Shown here piece by piece: positions 41,813 to 51,018 of a DNA stretch of 64,000 nt; the first letter of the stretch is position 1, and each line of letters starts with the position of its first letter. Both the position numbers and the translations under genes were made by a program. Origin of the DNA: Paenibacillus sp. JCM 10914 (GTDB taxonomy: Bacteria; Bacillota; Bacilli; Paenibacillales; Paenibacillaceae); NCBI RefSeq assembly GCF_001315105.1, contig NZ_BAZR01000008.1, positions 120,791 through 184,790 on the forward strand, written 5' to 3'. The notes beneath the pieces were generated by a model. It searched no databases. It was not told the DNA's origin and saw only the letters and a list, made by a program, of their open reading frames with translations.

Positions 41813-43045
41813 CTATAATGATCGTTCTTCCGCTTCGTCTTCATCGGGATCGGTATCCAGCTGTGGCTGATAACCGTTTCGGTGCAGATTGTACCACATC
41901 CAGCCGAAGCCGATGGCGCCTACAATCGCAAGCATCATGCCCGTACGATACAAGACCTGGGCTCCGAAATTCTGGAACATCCATCCTCCGGCCAATCCGC
42001 CGATCACGCCGGAGATACCGCTCCAGCTCAGCGTGTAAATCGCTTGTCCGGAAGCACGGTATGGTGTCGGAACAAACAGCATGGTAAGCTGCACGCCGAC
42101 GTAGAAATAACCACCGAACGTTACGCAATGCAGCAGTTGGATAAAGGCGACCTCAAGGGCCGTATTGGCCTCGGCCATCAGCAGCCAGCGCAGGGCGAAG
42201 AGGATGCTGACAATCGTTAAACAGCCGACCAACACACTGATCTTGCGCTTGAGGAAGCGGTCGAACAGAACGAAGATCGCGACCTCGAAGATCGAGGAGA
42301 AGAAGATCGCGAGCCCGACCATTTGCTTGGTACCGCCCAGTTCGAGTATATATAAAGACATGAACGTATTGTTGGCCGTATTCGGAATGGAGACTAGGAT
42401 ACCGAGCAAGATAAACCAGACAAAATATGAGTTCAGGAACAGCTTGCCTAATCCCCTAAGGTTAACCGTTGCTGAGCTTGCCGTCTTCTGTATGTTGGGC
42501 AGCGTGAACATGAACAACGCCGCGATTAGCAGCATAACGGAGAATACAATGGCGATTCGGCCTGATCCAAGATGATCGATAACAGGTCCGGCGGCGATCG
42601 CCGTTAGTGCCCAGCCAAGCGAGCCCCAGAGCCGGAATGAGCCGAACTTCTGCCCGGTTCCGTCGATGTAGGTGAGGATCAGGGAGTTCGTCTGTGAGAA
42701 CATTGGCGTCTGGAAGAAATAAAATAAGATCATGGTCATGTAGATCATCGCATACGTGTTGGCCTGGAATACGAGTTGAACCAGCAACAGCGTACCGATC
42801 ATCATAATTAGTAGCACGCGTTTGATATTCGCTGCACGGTCACTCCAGAATCCCCAGAATGGATTGGCGAAGATAGAGACGAATGGAGCGATAGCCATCA
42901 GACTGCCGATCTCCATTTTGCTCATGCCGATGTCTTGCAGATATAACTGGAAGAAACCCGTGAAGATGACCATGGTTCCGTAAATGAAGAAGTTGAATAA
43001 CTTGAGCGATGCTAATGAAGGTTGGTCTTTATCCATATTCCGCAA
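41813..43045 (-). CDS. MFS transporter, LacY/NupG-like group
   Basis: About 410 residues, twelve helices. It opens SLKLFNFFIYGTMVIFTGFFQLYLQDIGMSKMEIGSLMAIAPFVSIFANPFWGFWSDR, which is typical of MFS_1-like sugar or nucleoside symporters, and ends in an acidic cytosolic tail (DTDPDEDEAEERSL). TTG 43045 is nine bases from AAAGGA; ATG 43054 is immediately after it and ATG 43036 is further downstream, so the exact start is uncertain by a few residues. No sugar or nucleoside gene adjoins it. It is divergent from mobA; the gap holds a CCTTCAATG/CATTGAAAAGG hairpin around 43106-43135. Confidence 0.85.
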   Translation of the reverse strand: MRNMDKDQPSLASLKLFNFFIYGTMVIFTGFFQLYLQDIGMSKMEIGSLMAIAPFVSIFANPFWGFWSDRAANIKRVLLIMMIGTLLLVQLVFQANTYAMIYMTMILFYFFQTPMFSQTNSLILTYIDGTGQKFGSFRLWGSLGWALTAIAAGPVIDHLGSGRIAIVFSVMLLIAALFMFTLPNIQKTASSATVNLRGLGKLFLNSYFVWFILLGILVSIPNTANNTFMSLYILELGGTKQMVGLAIFFSSIFEVAIFVLFDRFLKRKISVLVGCLTIVSILFALRWLLMAEANTALEVAFIQLLHCVTFGGYFYVGVQLTMLFVPTPYRASGQAIYTLSWSGISGVIGGLAGGWMFQNFGAQVLYRTGMMLAIVGAIGFGWMWYNLHRNGYQPQLDTDPDEDEAEERSL

Positions 43046-43229
43046 GTAGGTCATTCCTTTCAAACCGAATGCAATCTATAATACGGCCTTCGTTTAAACC
43101 GCTTTCCCTTCAATGTATCACGCATTGAAAAGGGATACAAACCATCTTTTTTATGATTTTCCATTAATCTGACGATTACCCTATAAACTGAACATCGTTT
43201 GTTCAAACAGACAGAACAGGAGGTATACC

Positions 43230-43889
43230 ATGAAAGAGTTGGATCACGAGTCTGTGGCACAGCGTGATGAGGTGACCGGTATCGTGCTTGCAGGAGGTGA
43301 TTCCCGGAGGATGGGAACGAATAAAGCGATGCTTATGGTGGACGGTGTTCCGTTGATCGAACGAACGGTACGATCCTTGGAGTCAATCTGCAGCCGCGTG
43401 CTCATATCGACCAATACGCCCGATAGGTATACATTCCTTGGTTTGGAATGTATACAGGATGTGTATGAGCGCAAGGGGCCCATGGCGGGGCTGCATGCCG
43501 CATTATTAACATCCGATACCAACTGGAACGTGGTCGTGGCGTGCGATATGCCGTTTATCCAGACGTCATTCCTTGCGGCACTGCTGGAACTGGCCGATAC
43601 CACAGCAGGTTGCGAAGCGGTCATACCATTAGTGGATGGAAGATACCATCCGTTATTGGCGGTGTATCATCGCAGCGTAGCAGGAAGCCTCGCACTTAGG
43701 CTGCAGCAAGATGAGCTTCGCATGATGAGTTGGATCAGTCATCTACGAACCGTAACCGTGGATGAAGAACGTTTATCGAGATTGACCGGCATGAATCCTC
43801 GGAAGATCCTGTTCAATCTGAATGCCAGAGTGGACTTGGAAGCTGCACAAACACTTGCAGGACCGAATATAACCATAGAACCCTTCTGA
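43230..43889 (+). CDS. mobA: Molybdenum cofactor guanylyltransferase
   Basis: A 219-residue MobA that attaches GMP to molybdopterin, giving the bis-MGD form used by DMSO-reductase-family enzymes. The nucleotidyltransferase loop is GIVLAGGDSRRMGTNKAML, with VYERKGPMAGLHAAL and the metal-binding VVACDMPFI following; NLNARVDLEAA is the usual end. ATG 43230 follows AGGAGG. It converges on moaA, and the terminator between them is formed by both genes' last codons. The likely client in the window is the oxidoreductase at 26441-28506. Confidence 0.92.
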   Translation: MKELDHESVAQRDEVTGIVLAGGDSRRMGTNKAMLMVDGVPLIERTVRSLESICSRVLISTNTPDRYTFLGLECIQDVYERKGPMAGLHAALLTSDTNWNVVVACDMPFIQTSFLAALLELADTTAGCEAVIPLVDGRYHPLLAVYHRSVAGSLALRLQQDELRMMSWISHLRTVTVDEERLSRLTGMNPRKILFNLNARVDLEAAQTLAGPNITIEPF

Positions 43890-43918
43890 CCATCAATGGA
43901 CGAGAAGGTTCTATGGTT
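43871..43918. terminator. Bidirectional terminator embedded in the 3' ends of mobA and moaA
   Basis: AACCATAGAACC.TTCT (43871-43887) pairs with AGAAGGTTCTATGGTT (43903-43918) around a 15-base loop. It includes the last five codons and part of the stop of mobA and touches the moaA stop codon. Confidence 0.82.
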
Positions 43919-44922
43919 TACCCGCCGATCTGGGACATGCGTCTCACGGTAGGAGTGTGGCTCTGTGCTTTCTTCTCCAGTGCCAGCGCCATTTCATGGT
44001 TAAGCGGCTTGGCACCGAGCGCTTTACGGAACAGGTTGGCAACCGCTGCCGGGTCATCGATTATCCGGCGAACATTGTACTCATCCGACCAATATAGACA
44101 AGCTTTGATATGCCCGTCTGCCGTTAATCTCAAGCGGTTGCAGGAATCACAGAAATGATCGCTGACCGGATGAATCAGGCCGAACGTACCGCGTGCCCCA
44201 TCTACCCTCATATTACGCGAGGGACCGTTACCGGAAGGGCCTGGCTCGTCTTGAATGTTCCAGCCCGCTTCCTCGCATACCTCCGCTACCCGGCTTAGAG
44301 GTAAGTACGTATCTCTCCAAGAGTCGGTCGCATGCCCGATCGGCATGTATTCAATAAAGCGAACATGGAGTGGCCGGTCCAACGTAAGCGCAATGAAATC
44401 CTTGATTTCATCCTCATTGAATCCCTTCATCAGCACCATATTCAGCTTTATTGGATCGAGTCCGGCAGCGTATGCGGCTTCAATGCCCTCCAGCACTTTA
44501 TGGACGTTCCCTCCGCGAGTGATGCGTGCATAACGATCCTCTTGGAGTGAATCGAGACTAATATTAATCCGGGTAAGTCCGGCTTCTTTTAACAAACGAG
44601 CTTTGGCAGGAAGCAGCATGCCGTTGGTCGTCAGTGATATATCCTGAATTCCCTCGATGGATGCGATTTGGTGGACCAGTGTTTCCAGGTCTTTGCGTAC
44701 AAGGGGCTCCCCTCCAGTGAGGCGAACCTTGGACACACCCATAGGGGCAAGGACGGACATGATGGCGGTTATTTCTTCATAACTCATAATTTCGTCGTGC
44801 GGCTGGAATTCCAAGCCTTCTGAAGGCATACAGTAGACACAACGCAGATTACAGCGGTCTGTTACCGAAATTCGAATATAATCATGGACCCGACCGAAAG
44901 GGTCTGCTAGTGGTTCAATCAT
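43918..44922 (-). CDS. moaA: GTP 3',8-cyclase (molybdopterin biosynthesis)
   Basis: A 334-residue radical-SAM enzyme that converts GTP to 3',8-cyclo-GTP, the first step of molybdopterin synthesis. The radical-SAM cluster motif is CNLRCVYC, followed by [22 protein letters not shown] and INISLDSL. The C-terminal second cluster is [19 protein letters not shown], and the protein ends with the conserved Gly-Gly tail SQIGG needed for catalysis. Start ATG 44922 follows GAAAGGGG. A good promoter (44961-44989) reads into it. It is divergent from torD, with a candidate Fnr site between them. Confidence 0.95.
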   Translation of the reverse strand: MIEPLADPFGRVHDYIRISVTDRCNLRCVYCMPSEGLEFQPHDEIMSYEEITAIMSVLAPMGVSKVRLTGGEPLVRKDLETLVHQIASIEGIQDISLTTNGMLLPAKARLLKEAGLTRINISLDSLQEDRYARITRGGNVHKVLEGIEAAYAAGLDPIKLNMVLMKGFNEDEIKDFIALTLDRPLHVRFIEYMPIGHATDSWRDTYLPLSRVAEVCEEAGWNIQDEPGPSGNGPSRNMRVDGARGTFGLIHPVSDHFCDSCNRLRLTADGHIKACLYWSDEYNVRRIIDDPAAVANLFRKALGAKPLNHEMALALEKKAQSHTPTVRRMSQIGG

Positions 44923-44960
44923 GGGTAATTTCCCCTTTCGCGACTGTTAGACATGGTCAC

Positions 44961-44989
44961 ATTGTAGCGATTCCCAAGATGAGAGTCAA
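44961..44989 (-). promoter_or_regulatory. Sigma-A promoter of moaA
   Basis: Minus strand TTGACT (44984-44989), 17 bases, TACAAT (44961-44966). Confidence 0.68.
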
Positions 44990-45042
44990 TGCAAAAGGCT
45001 TGGTGATCGATGGGGACAACGATGGGAGTCATCGGCGTGCGC

Positions 45043-45085
45043 TGTGAGATGTATCACAGCCATGCATGTGCCAATCATCTATAGT
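45043..45085 (+). promoter_or_regulatory. Candidate Fnr-activated promoter of torD
   Basis: TGTGAGATGTATCACA (45043-45058) is a perfect TGTGA-N6-TCACA site. TATAGT (45080-45085) is a fair -10 with no -35 upstream. If transcription starts near 45092 the site is centred at -41.5, the class II activator position used by Fnr/Crp proteins. Confidence 0.6.
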
Positions 45086-45168
45086 GGAATTGTGAACCAT
45101 AGCTTCTCCTTTGAAAGTAATCATGAAATTTAGCTAGACACCATTTCTGATACGGGGAGGTTTAATAT

Positions 45169-45884
45169 ATGGCGATAACATGGAATGAAACCGTACAAGT
45201 CTCTGAGGCTGGTCAGCATTGGATGGAACACCGCAGCACGGTGTATGCGTTATTGATTGATTTTCTGGGCAATCGTCCCAGCTTTTCGTTGATTGCCGAT
45301 TGGAGTCGGGACAGCAGGATGAAGAGGGTAGCTGAACAATACGAGGCAGCCGGCAAAATCATGAATTATCTTGGCGGACGATCGCCTGAAGAATTATGGA
45401 GGATTTATCAGGCTGAAAGCGCTGCTTATGATCTGCTCCTTCAGCAATTCCAACCGCGTCAAGCGACGCAGTCTCATTATGTTGACGAGGGATGCCCTCA
45501 GGACGTGGCCGAGTGCTACGCAACCGAAGGGATCGCCTTCAACAAACTTCAAGGAGAAACGGATGATCATATCGCGGTTGAATTGGAATTTATGACACTG
45601 CTTCACGATCGTATGCTGGACCATTCGTCCGATGAGCATAACATGAGATACTGGATGATGGTGCAAGAGAGCTTTCTGCAAGACACCTTCTGCGCTGGAC
45701 TCCTTCTCTTTGCCGGGACGTGAGGTTATCAACGAACAGCCCTCTTTATCAAGGGTTGGCCAATTTGCTTGACGAATTCCTCGTACAGGATGTGCATATG
45801 CTTCGGACGTGGATGGGTTCCTATGACAGGCCAGCTTCATCTAAGCATGAAGAGCTTCGCACTCCATTATCTATACTCGCATAA
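45169..45884 (+). CDS. torD: TorD-family molybdoenzyme chaperone, reading frame interrupted
   Basis: The first frame from ATG 45169 (GGGGAGG upstream) gives 184 helical residues: HRSTVYALLIDFLGNRPSFSLIADW, then LEFMTLLHDRM and the TorD signature start YWMMVQESFLQDTF, before a TGA in 45721-45723. One missing base after 45690 restores LRWTPSLCRDVRLSTNSPLYQGLANLLDEFLVQDV in the other frame to TAA 45882-45884. That C-terminal segment, with SPLYQGLANLL, is what TorD/DmsD proteins normally have, so the true product is about 238 residues. These proteins bind the apo-molybdoenzyme and hold it ready for cofactor insertion. A strong terminator follows directly. Confidence 0.8.
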
Positions 45885-45922
45885 AAAAGAAGCCACGGTC
45901 GAATGGAATCGACCGTGGCTTC
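45881..45922. terminator. Strong terminator between torD and the RND pump gene
   Basis: GAAGCCACGGTCGA (45889-45902) pairs perfectly with TCGACCGTGGCTTC (45909-45922) around six bases. On the minus strand it is followed by TTTTTTATG, so it serves the pump gene best. Confidence 0.9.
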
Positions 45923-45951
45923 GTTGTTGCTAGGTAACGTTCATTTTTTAC

Positions 45952-48900
45952 TTAATTCTCAAGCGGGCGCTTCTTGGTGAACTTCATCAGGAACTCATAC
46001 ACGATAGGCACAACGACCAGCGTGAGCAGTGTGGAACTGATCAAACCGCCGATAACGGTGATGCCAAGTCCCTTGGAGATGATACCCGCACTGTTCTCCC
46101 ATCCGAAGACGAGCGGCAGAAGGGCACCAATCGTAGCCAGAGCGGTCATCAGGATCGGACGAAGACGGGTCGCTCCCGCTTCAAGCAAGGCTTCGCGTGT
46201 GTCATACCGTCACGTTCCATATGAATAACGCGGTCGATCAAGACGATGGCGTTGGTTACAACGATACCGATCAACATGAGTACACCCATGAGTGAGGACA
46301 CGTTCAGCGTCTCGCCTGTAATCAGCAATCCGATGATCGCACCAATGACGATGAACGGCAGCGAGAACAGGATGGCAAATGGCGCCAGTCCTCCGCCAAA
46401 TGTTACGACGAGAACGAAATACACGATGGCAATCGCAGCGAGCATCGCAAGTCCGAGTTGTCCAAAGGTTTCGTTGATCTGCTCGGTTACACCGCCGAAT
46501 TGTACGCTGACGCCATCCGGCAGTTCTATCTTATCGACTTCGCTCTGCAGATTGTTCGATGCTGTGCCGACGTCAGCCGTCAGGATGTCGGCCGATACCG
46601 TCACCACCATTTTGCCATTGATACGGGTGATCGTATCAGGAGTCGTACCTTGTTCCACCTTGGCAACTTCCTTGATTGGAATTTCCATGCCAAGCGGTGA
46701 GGTTACCGTCTCGTTCTCAATCTGTTCAATACTTGTATATGTCGTGTTGTCAGACTCGATATATACTTTGTAGTTCTTATTATCGATCTCAATTTCCGTC
46801 AAGACCGGACGCTCTCTAACCGGGCTGAGCTTCATGGCGAGCTGCCCCGCCGTGAGACCCAAGGAGCTGAGTTTCTCTTGGTCGGCTACGAGCGTATACT
46901 GTTCGAAAGCCTCGGAAAGACTTGTCTTTGCGTTCTCGAAGGTATCCGTCTGCTGATTAGCAAGTTCGGCAATCTGATCGGCAACCGGCTTGATCTGATC
47001 GAGGTTATCGCCGAAGACGTTGACGGTCAGTCCGCCTCCGCCCATGCCTGCAGCCATATCGAGATTGGACCAGGTACCATCCGGCACCTCGGCTGTGAGA
47101 CCTTCAACGAGTGATTTCTTCACATTCTCGAAATCCTTCGTATCCGGATCGTACATGATATAGAACAGTCCGGAATTGGCATTCCCCATTCCCATCGGAT
47201 TGCTGCCGCCGATGGAGTATTGCATGCTCTGCACACCGGATTGATCCAGGATATATTCTTCGGCCTTAAGGGCGCGTTCCTCAACATCTTCCAGCAATAC
47301 GCCAGGTTCCGGCGAATACGTAACCATCACGTATTTGTCTTCCTGTTCCGGAATGAAGCTGACGCCCAGGAATTTGGTGAGGAACAAACTTCCTACCAGC
47401 AATAGAATAGCGGCCAGGAATGTAATGGCTTTATGATTAAGCGTCCATTTCAGAATGGAACGGTACCCGCGGGCCATAGCCCCCGGCTTGTCATGGTGGT
47501 CATTTTTGTTCTTCAAGCCATTGCGGAACAAGCTGTGCGCCATAGCTGGAACAAGCGTGACCGCAACCACGAGGGATGCCAGCAAGGCGAATACCATCGT
47601 CAGTGCAAACGGCATAAACAGCTCGCCGACCATTCCGCTAACGAGTGTCAACGGCAGGAACACGGCGATCGTTACGATCGTGGATGACAGGATCGGTACG
47701 AACATTTCACGAGTTGCAGCGCTGATCAGCTCTCGACCCGACAATTTCTCGGTTGAGAGAGACATGCGGCGATAGATGTTCTCGATAACAACGATCGAGT
47801 CATCGACAACCCGGCCAATCGCTACGGTCATGGCACCCAGTGACATCATATTCAGCGTAATATCCATTTGTCTCAGGCACAGAATCGCAATGAGCAAGGA
47901 CAGTGGAATCGAGATAATCGAAATAATTGTCGAACGAATATTGCGCAGGAAGATCATGATGATCAGTACGGCGAACAATGCACCATACAGTGCCTTGAAC
48001 AACATCGTATGAACGGAATCTTCGATTGGCTTACCCTGATCCAGCATAATGGTCAGGTCCATTCCCGGGAATAAGCCTCTAAGCTCTTCCGCGGTATCTT
48101 TTACGCTGTTAACGACATCAACGGTGTTGGCGTCGTTGGCCTTGACGATCTGAATACCGATCGACTCGGCTCCATTGGTGCGGGAGATGGACTCCGATGT
48201 ACCAATGACTTCGATATTGGCAATTTCACTAAGTTTGACGGTTGGAATGCCAGCACCAGCTCCAGGAGTCGCCCCTTGACCGCCAGCTCCGGCTTCAGGA
48301 GCAGTTGCACCGTCTGGTGCACCGCCTTGGCCGTTACCGGCGTTGGCGCCCGGAGCACCGGTGTCAGCACCGCCAGGTGCTGCTCCTTGCCCTTGATCAG
48401 CCCCGGCACCTGGAGCGCCAGCTGCTGCTCCGCCTCCGCCAGGAATGACCGGAATTGCAATATTCTTCAGATCATCAATTCCGATGATGCCGCCATCAAT
48501 CGCGACGGCTTTCTGGGATTTATCCATTTCGAACATGCCCAGTGGAACGTACAGAGCGGAACCTTGCACGATGCCCCGGACGGTATCTTCCGTCAGTCCA
48601 AGCTCATTCATTTTGTCCTGATCGAATGTAAGCTGTACTTCGTTGACGAATTGACCGGCTACCTGTACGGAGGCCACGCCATCCAAGTCTTCAAGCACCG
48701 GTACAATGTCGTTCTCGGTAATTCTTGTCAGTTCATCCAACGCCATGTTGTCTTTGTTGGAGATACTGAGTGATACCACCGGCATGGAGCTCATGCTGAA
48801 TTTAGAAATCGATGGTTTCATTGCGTCGTCCGGCAGCGGTACCTCGTTCAAGGCTTCCCGGACGGCCGCTGTAGCGTTATCCAGGTCTGCGCCATAATCG

Positions 48901-49187
48901 AACTCGACCATGACATTGGCTGCATTCTCCATGGAAGTGGACGTAACGGTCTTTACGCCGTCGATATTCCGCAGCCTGGTCTCCAGTGGTTTGGTTACTT
49001 CCTCCACGACCCCTTCAGGGGCTGCTCCCGGATAGATTGCCGTTACGCTTAGAAACGGTACATTAATATCCGGAATAGTCTCTTGTTTCATCGTTAATCC
49101 GCTATACAGTCCGCCAAAGCTGACGATAATGGTCAAGAGCCAGATGGCGAATTTGTTGCGTAGCGAGAAATTAATAATTCCTTTCAT
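45952..49187 (-). CDS. RND efflux pump permease (SwrC/AcrB-like), reading frame interrupted
   Basis: Proton-driven RND exporter, about 1078 residues when restored. It begins FSLRNKFAIWLLTIIVSFGGLYSGLTMKQETIPDINVPFLSVTAIYPGAAPEGVVEEVTKPLE (helix 1 and porter domain), continues with the helix-4 proton-relay region GAMTVAIGRVVDDSIVVIENIYRR and FVPILSSTIVTIAVFLPL, and has the usual second half. Near the end THAKPCLKRERP is out of frame; one extra base between 46196 and 46197 gives THREALLEAGATRLRPILMTALATIGALLPL, joining the last frame to 45952. A Gly/Ala/Pro-rich insert (about residues 255-325) interrupts the porter domain. ATG 49187 follows GGAGAGGAGAG. No membrane-fusion protein gene adjoins it, as for SwrC. 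The TetR gene is 31 bases upstream. Confidence 0.9.
48237..48446 (-). repeat. Low-complexity Gly/Ala/Pro coding insert in the RND pump
   Basis: About 70 codons rich in GGT/GCN/CCN triplets encode short irregular repeats of G-A-P-G, G-Q-G and A-G-A-G. It interrupts the porter domain between the strand ending IPVIPGGGG and the next conserved segment IPTVKLSEIANIEVIGT. Confidence 0.8.
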
Positions 49188-49218
49188 TATGAGATTCTCT
49201 CTCCTCTCCAAATCTTCT

Positions 49219-50172
49219 TTATGTCTCTAGGGTGGACAAACTTCCTTGTACGATGCCACCCGGTGCAAGGTAGGTTTCCAATACCGTTACAATGGTGCCC
49301 TTTAACTCTTCATACAATGCTTCAATACCCTCAATTCCTTCCAAGTTAGCAAGCATGCCCTTAAGAATGGCTCGACTTGGCTGGAGCGAGATCAGTTCCT
49401 TCTCCAGGATCGTTAACGATTCGATGGCATCCTCGCGAATATTCTTGGCCAGCGGTATCTGCCGCAAGGAGTTCTTGATTCCCTTGATAACGATAAGCGG
49501 GTGTCTCGGCGTACTGGTCTGGGGTTGGCACAAGTCGAGTTGCTCCAGAACATCAACCGGAATGAGGGGCTCAGGCAGTCTGCGCAGGATGCTGGCAACC
49601 ACATCGTCCAGAAGCTGGATCAGATGCTCGGAGGCTATACCCACGTTCAAATGGAACCCGGGTATGAACATGAAACGGATGTATGAACCGAGCATGCCAC
49701 CCATGAACATGCCGATCTCCAGCGTATAGGGTTCAGCTTCAGGGCCGTAGATGATCTTCAACTTATGGTTAAACCACTGCAATGCGTCGTGCATTTCTTT
49801 CCGGACATCTTCTTTGTCAAAAGGAGGTTTCCCTGGGACGGTCCGATCATGAAACTGCTTCAGCAGGAACTCCCGAATTTCCAGGAAGTGTACCAGCAGC
49901 ACTTCAACTTGCTTGCGCATCTGTTCTCTGGGCTCAAGCAAGGGATCTTGATCTACCCGTAGAATCTCATCTTTAATCCGTCCCGCAATATACTCGTAGA
50001 TACTCTTTTCCAGTTCCTCTTTGGACTTGAAGTGTAGATAAAGGCTGCCCTTCGACATCCCGCATACCTCGGCAATCTCCTGCATGGACGTATCCGAAGA
50101 ACCTTTCGCGGAAAACAGCTGCATCGCAGTGATGAGAATTTGCTGTCTTTTCTCTGCCGTTTTATCAGCCAA
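49219..50172 (-). CDS. TetR-family regulator of the RND pump (long form)
   Basis: A 317-residue TetR protein, about 100 residues longer than usual. The helix-turn-helix is RQQILITAMQLFSAKGSSDTSMQEIAEVCGMSKGSLYLHFKSKEELEKSIYEY. A ligand domain follows, then an extra helical tail (TILEKELISLQPSRAILKGMLANLEGIEGIEALYEELKGTIVTVLETYL) of unknown role. The TTG start at 50172 has GAGAGAGGTGAG upstream. The promoter region contains two palindromes. The pump gene follows by 31 bases, so the two are probably one operon under autorepression. Confidence 0.88.
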   Translation of the reverse strand: MADKTAEKRQQILITAMQLFSAKGSSDTSMQEIAEVCGMSKGSLYLHFKSKEELEKSIYEYIAGRIKDEILRVDQDPLLEPREQMRKQVEVLLVHFLEIREFLLKQFHDRTVPGKPPFDKEDVRKEMHDALQWFNHKLKIIYGPEAEPYTLEIGMFMGGMLGSYIRFMFIPGFHLNVGIASEHLIQLLDDVVASILRRLPEPLIPVDVLEQLDLCQPQTSTPRHPLIVIKGIKNSLRQIPLAKNIREDAIESLTILEKELISLQPSRAILKGMLANLEGIEGIEALYEELKGTIVTVLETYLAPGGIVQGSLSTLET

Positions 50173-50193
50173 TCAGTGACTCACCTCTCTCTG

Positions 50194-50228
50194 AGAACTA
50201 TGTAGTTCTTGATATGACCAACTGGTCA
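50194..50228 (-). promoter_or_regulatory. Two palindromes, candidate TetR operators for the RND operon
   Basis: TGACCAACTGGTCA (50215-50228; six-base arms) lies just downstream of the -10, and AGAACTATGTAGTTCT (50194-50209; seven-base arms) lies beyond it, in the leader. Only the first is placed like a repressor site for the TTGAAA/TATAAT promoter. Confidence 0.55.
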
Positions 50229-50234
50229 GAATTT

Positions 50235-50264
50235 ATTATATATGAAAAAGAACGACCGTTTCAA
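50235..50264 (-). promoter_or_regulatory. Sigma-A promoter of the TetR-RND operon
   Basis: Minus strand TTGAAA (50259-50264), 18 bases, TATAAT (50235-50240). The -35 falls inside the loop of the terminator for the upstream SMR operon. Confidence 0.65.
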
Positions 50265-50279
50265 CTTTACTACGGTCGT
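50245..50279 (-). terminator. Terminator of the TetR-SMR operon
   Basis: On the minus strand ACGACCGT pairs with ACGGTCGT (8 bp, loop 12), followed by TCTTTTTC. Confidence 0.75.
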
Positions 50280-50324
50280 CCTTCCTTATGGTTCTTCCTG
50301 AATTGTGAACATTGTTTGAACGAA

Positions 50325-50639
50325 CTAACTAAATAGTTTCAATCCGACGGCCGAGCACAAGATCATGGCGATAAATAAGATTCTCCGCCATTCCTTTGGT
50401 TCACCGAACATGAACATCCCGGTAATGGCGCCACCAACCGTCCCAATACCTGTCCAGATGGCGTAGGCAGTTCCCATTGGCAAGTAGATCATGGCGTAGG
50501 AGAGAAGTGAGAAACTGATGGAGAAAGAACCGGCCAAAAGCAGGACGTATCGCCATCCCTTTCGCTGAGAGACTCCCTTGATGCCAATGACTCCGCCAAT
50601 CTCGAACAATCCGGCAAATACAAGCGCGATCCATGCCAT
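50325..50639 (-). CDS. SMR-family efflux subunit (YkkD-like)
   Basis: A 104-residue, four-helix small multidrug resistance protein. It starts MAWIALVFAGLFEIGGVIGIKG, with the essential helix-1 Glu14 that exchanges proton for drug, and contains the signature YLPMGTAYAIWTGIGTVGGAITGMFMFGE. Its start codon overlaps the stop of the other subunit gene by one base (TAATG), so the pair is translationally coupled and probably forms a heterodimer like YkkCD. Whether it exports guanidinium or lipophilic cations cannot be told; no guanidine riboswitch precedes the operon. Confidence 0.93.
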   Translation of the reverse strand: MAWIALVFAGLFEIGGVIGIKGVSQRKGWRYVLLLAGSFSISFSLLSYAMIYLPMGTAYAIWTGIGTVGGAITGMFMFGEPKEWRRILFIAMILCSAVGLKLFS

Positions 50640-50980
50640 TATTTACTCACCTCCGCTGGTGCCTGGTCACTCGTGACGAGCTTAAGGCCGATTACACCAA
50701 TCAACAATGAACAGATTAGCAGGATTTTAATCGGCTTGAATGGCTCACCGAAGACCAACATCTCGGTTGCGACCGTTCCGGCCGTACCGATTCCCGTGAA
50801 AACGGCGTAGACCGTACCGACCGGCAGCCGCTTCGCTGCTTCAATAAGAAGCAGAAAGCTGGCCGCAATGGCAATCAAGGTCCCTGCCCATTCCCATATA
50901 TTCGAAGAGTGCTTAAGTCCCATCACCCACAATATTTCCACCAATCCACCAAGTAGAACATATAACCAGTTCCGATTCAT
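50639..50980 (-). CDS. SMR-family efflux subunit (YkkC-like)
   Basis: A 113-residue SMR protein with four helices and a short charged C-terminal tail (TSDQAPAEVSK). Helix 1 LYVLLGGLVEILWVMGLKHS carries the conserved Glu, and helix 3 has LPVGTVYAVFTGIGTAGTVATEMLVFGE. ATG 50980 follows GGGAGAG. It lies 38 bases downstream of a TetR gene and is coupled to the second SMR gene. Unequal paired SMR subunits are typical of obligate heterodimers. Confidence 0.93.
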   Translation of the reverse strand: MNRNWLYVLLGGLVEILWVMGLKHSSNIWEWAGTLIAIAASFLLLIEAAKRLPVGTVYAVFTGIGTAGTVATEMLVFGEPFKPIKILLICSLLIGVIGLKLVTSDQAPAEVSK

Positions 50981-51018
50981 ACGGCCGTCTCTCCCTTAAT
51001 TCGCAATTCCTAATTTCG

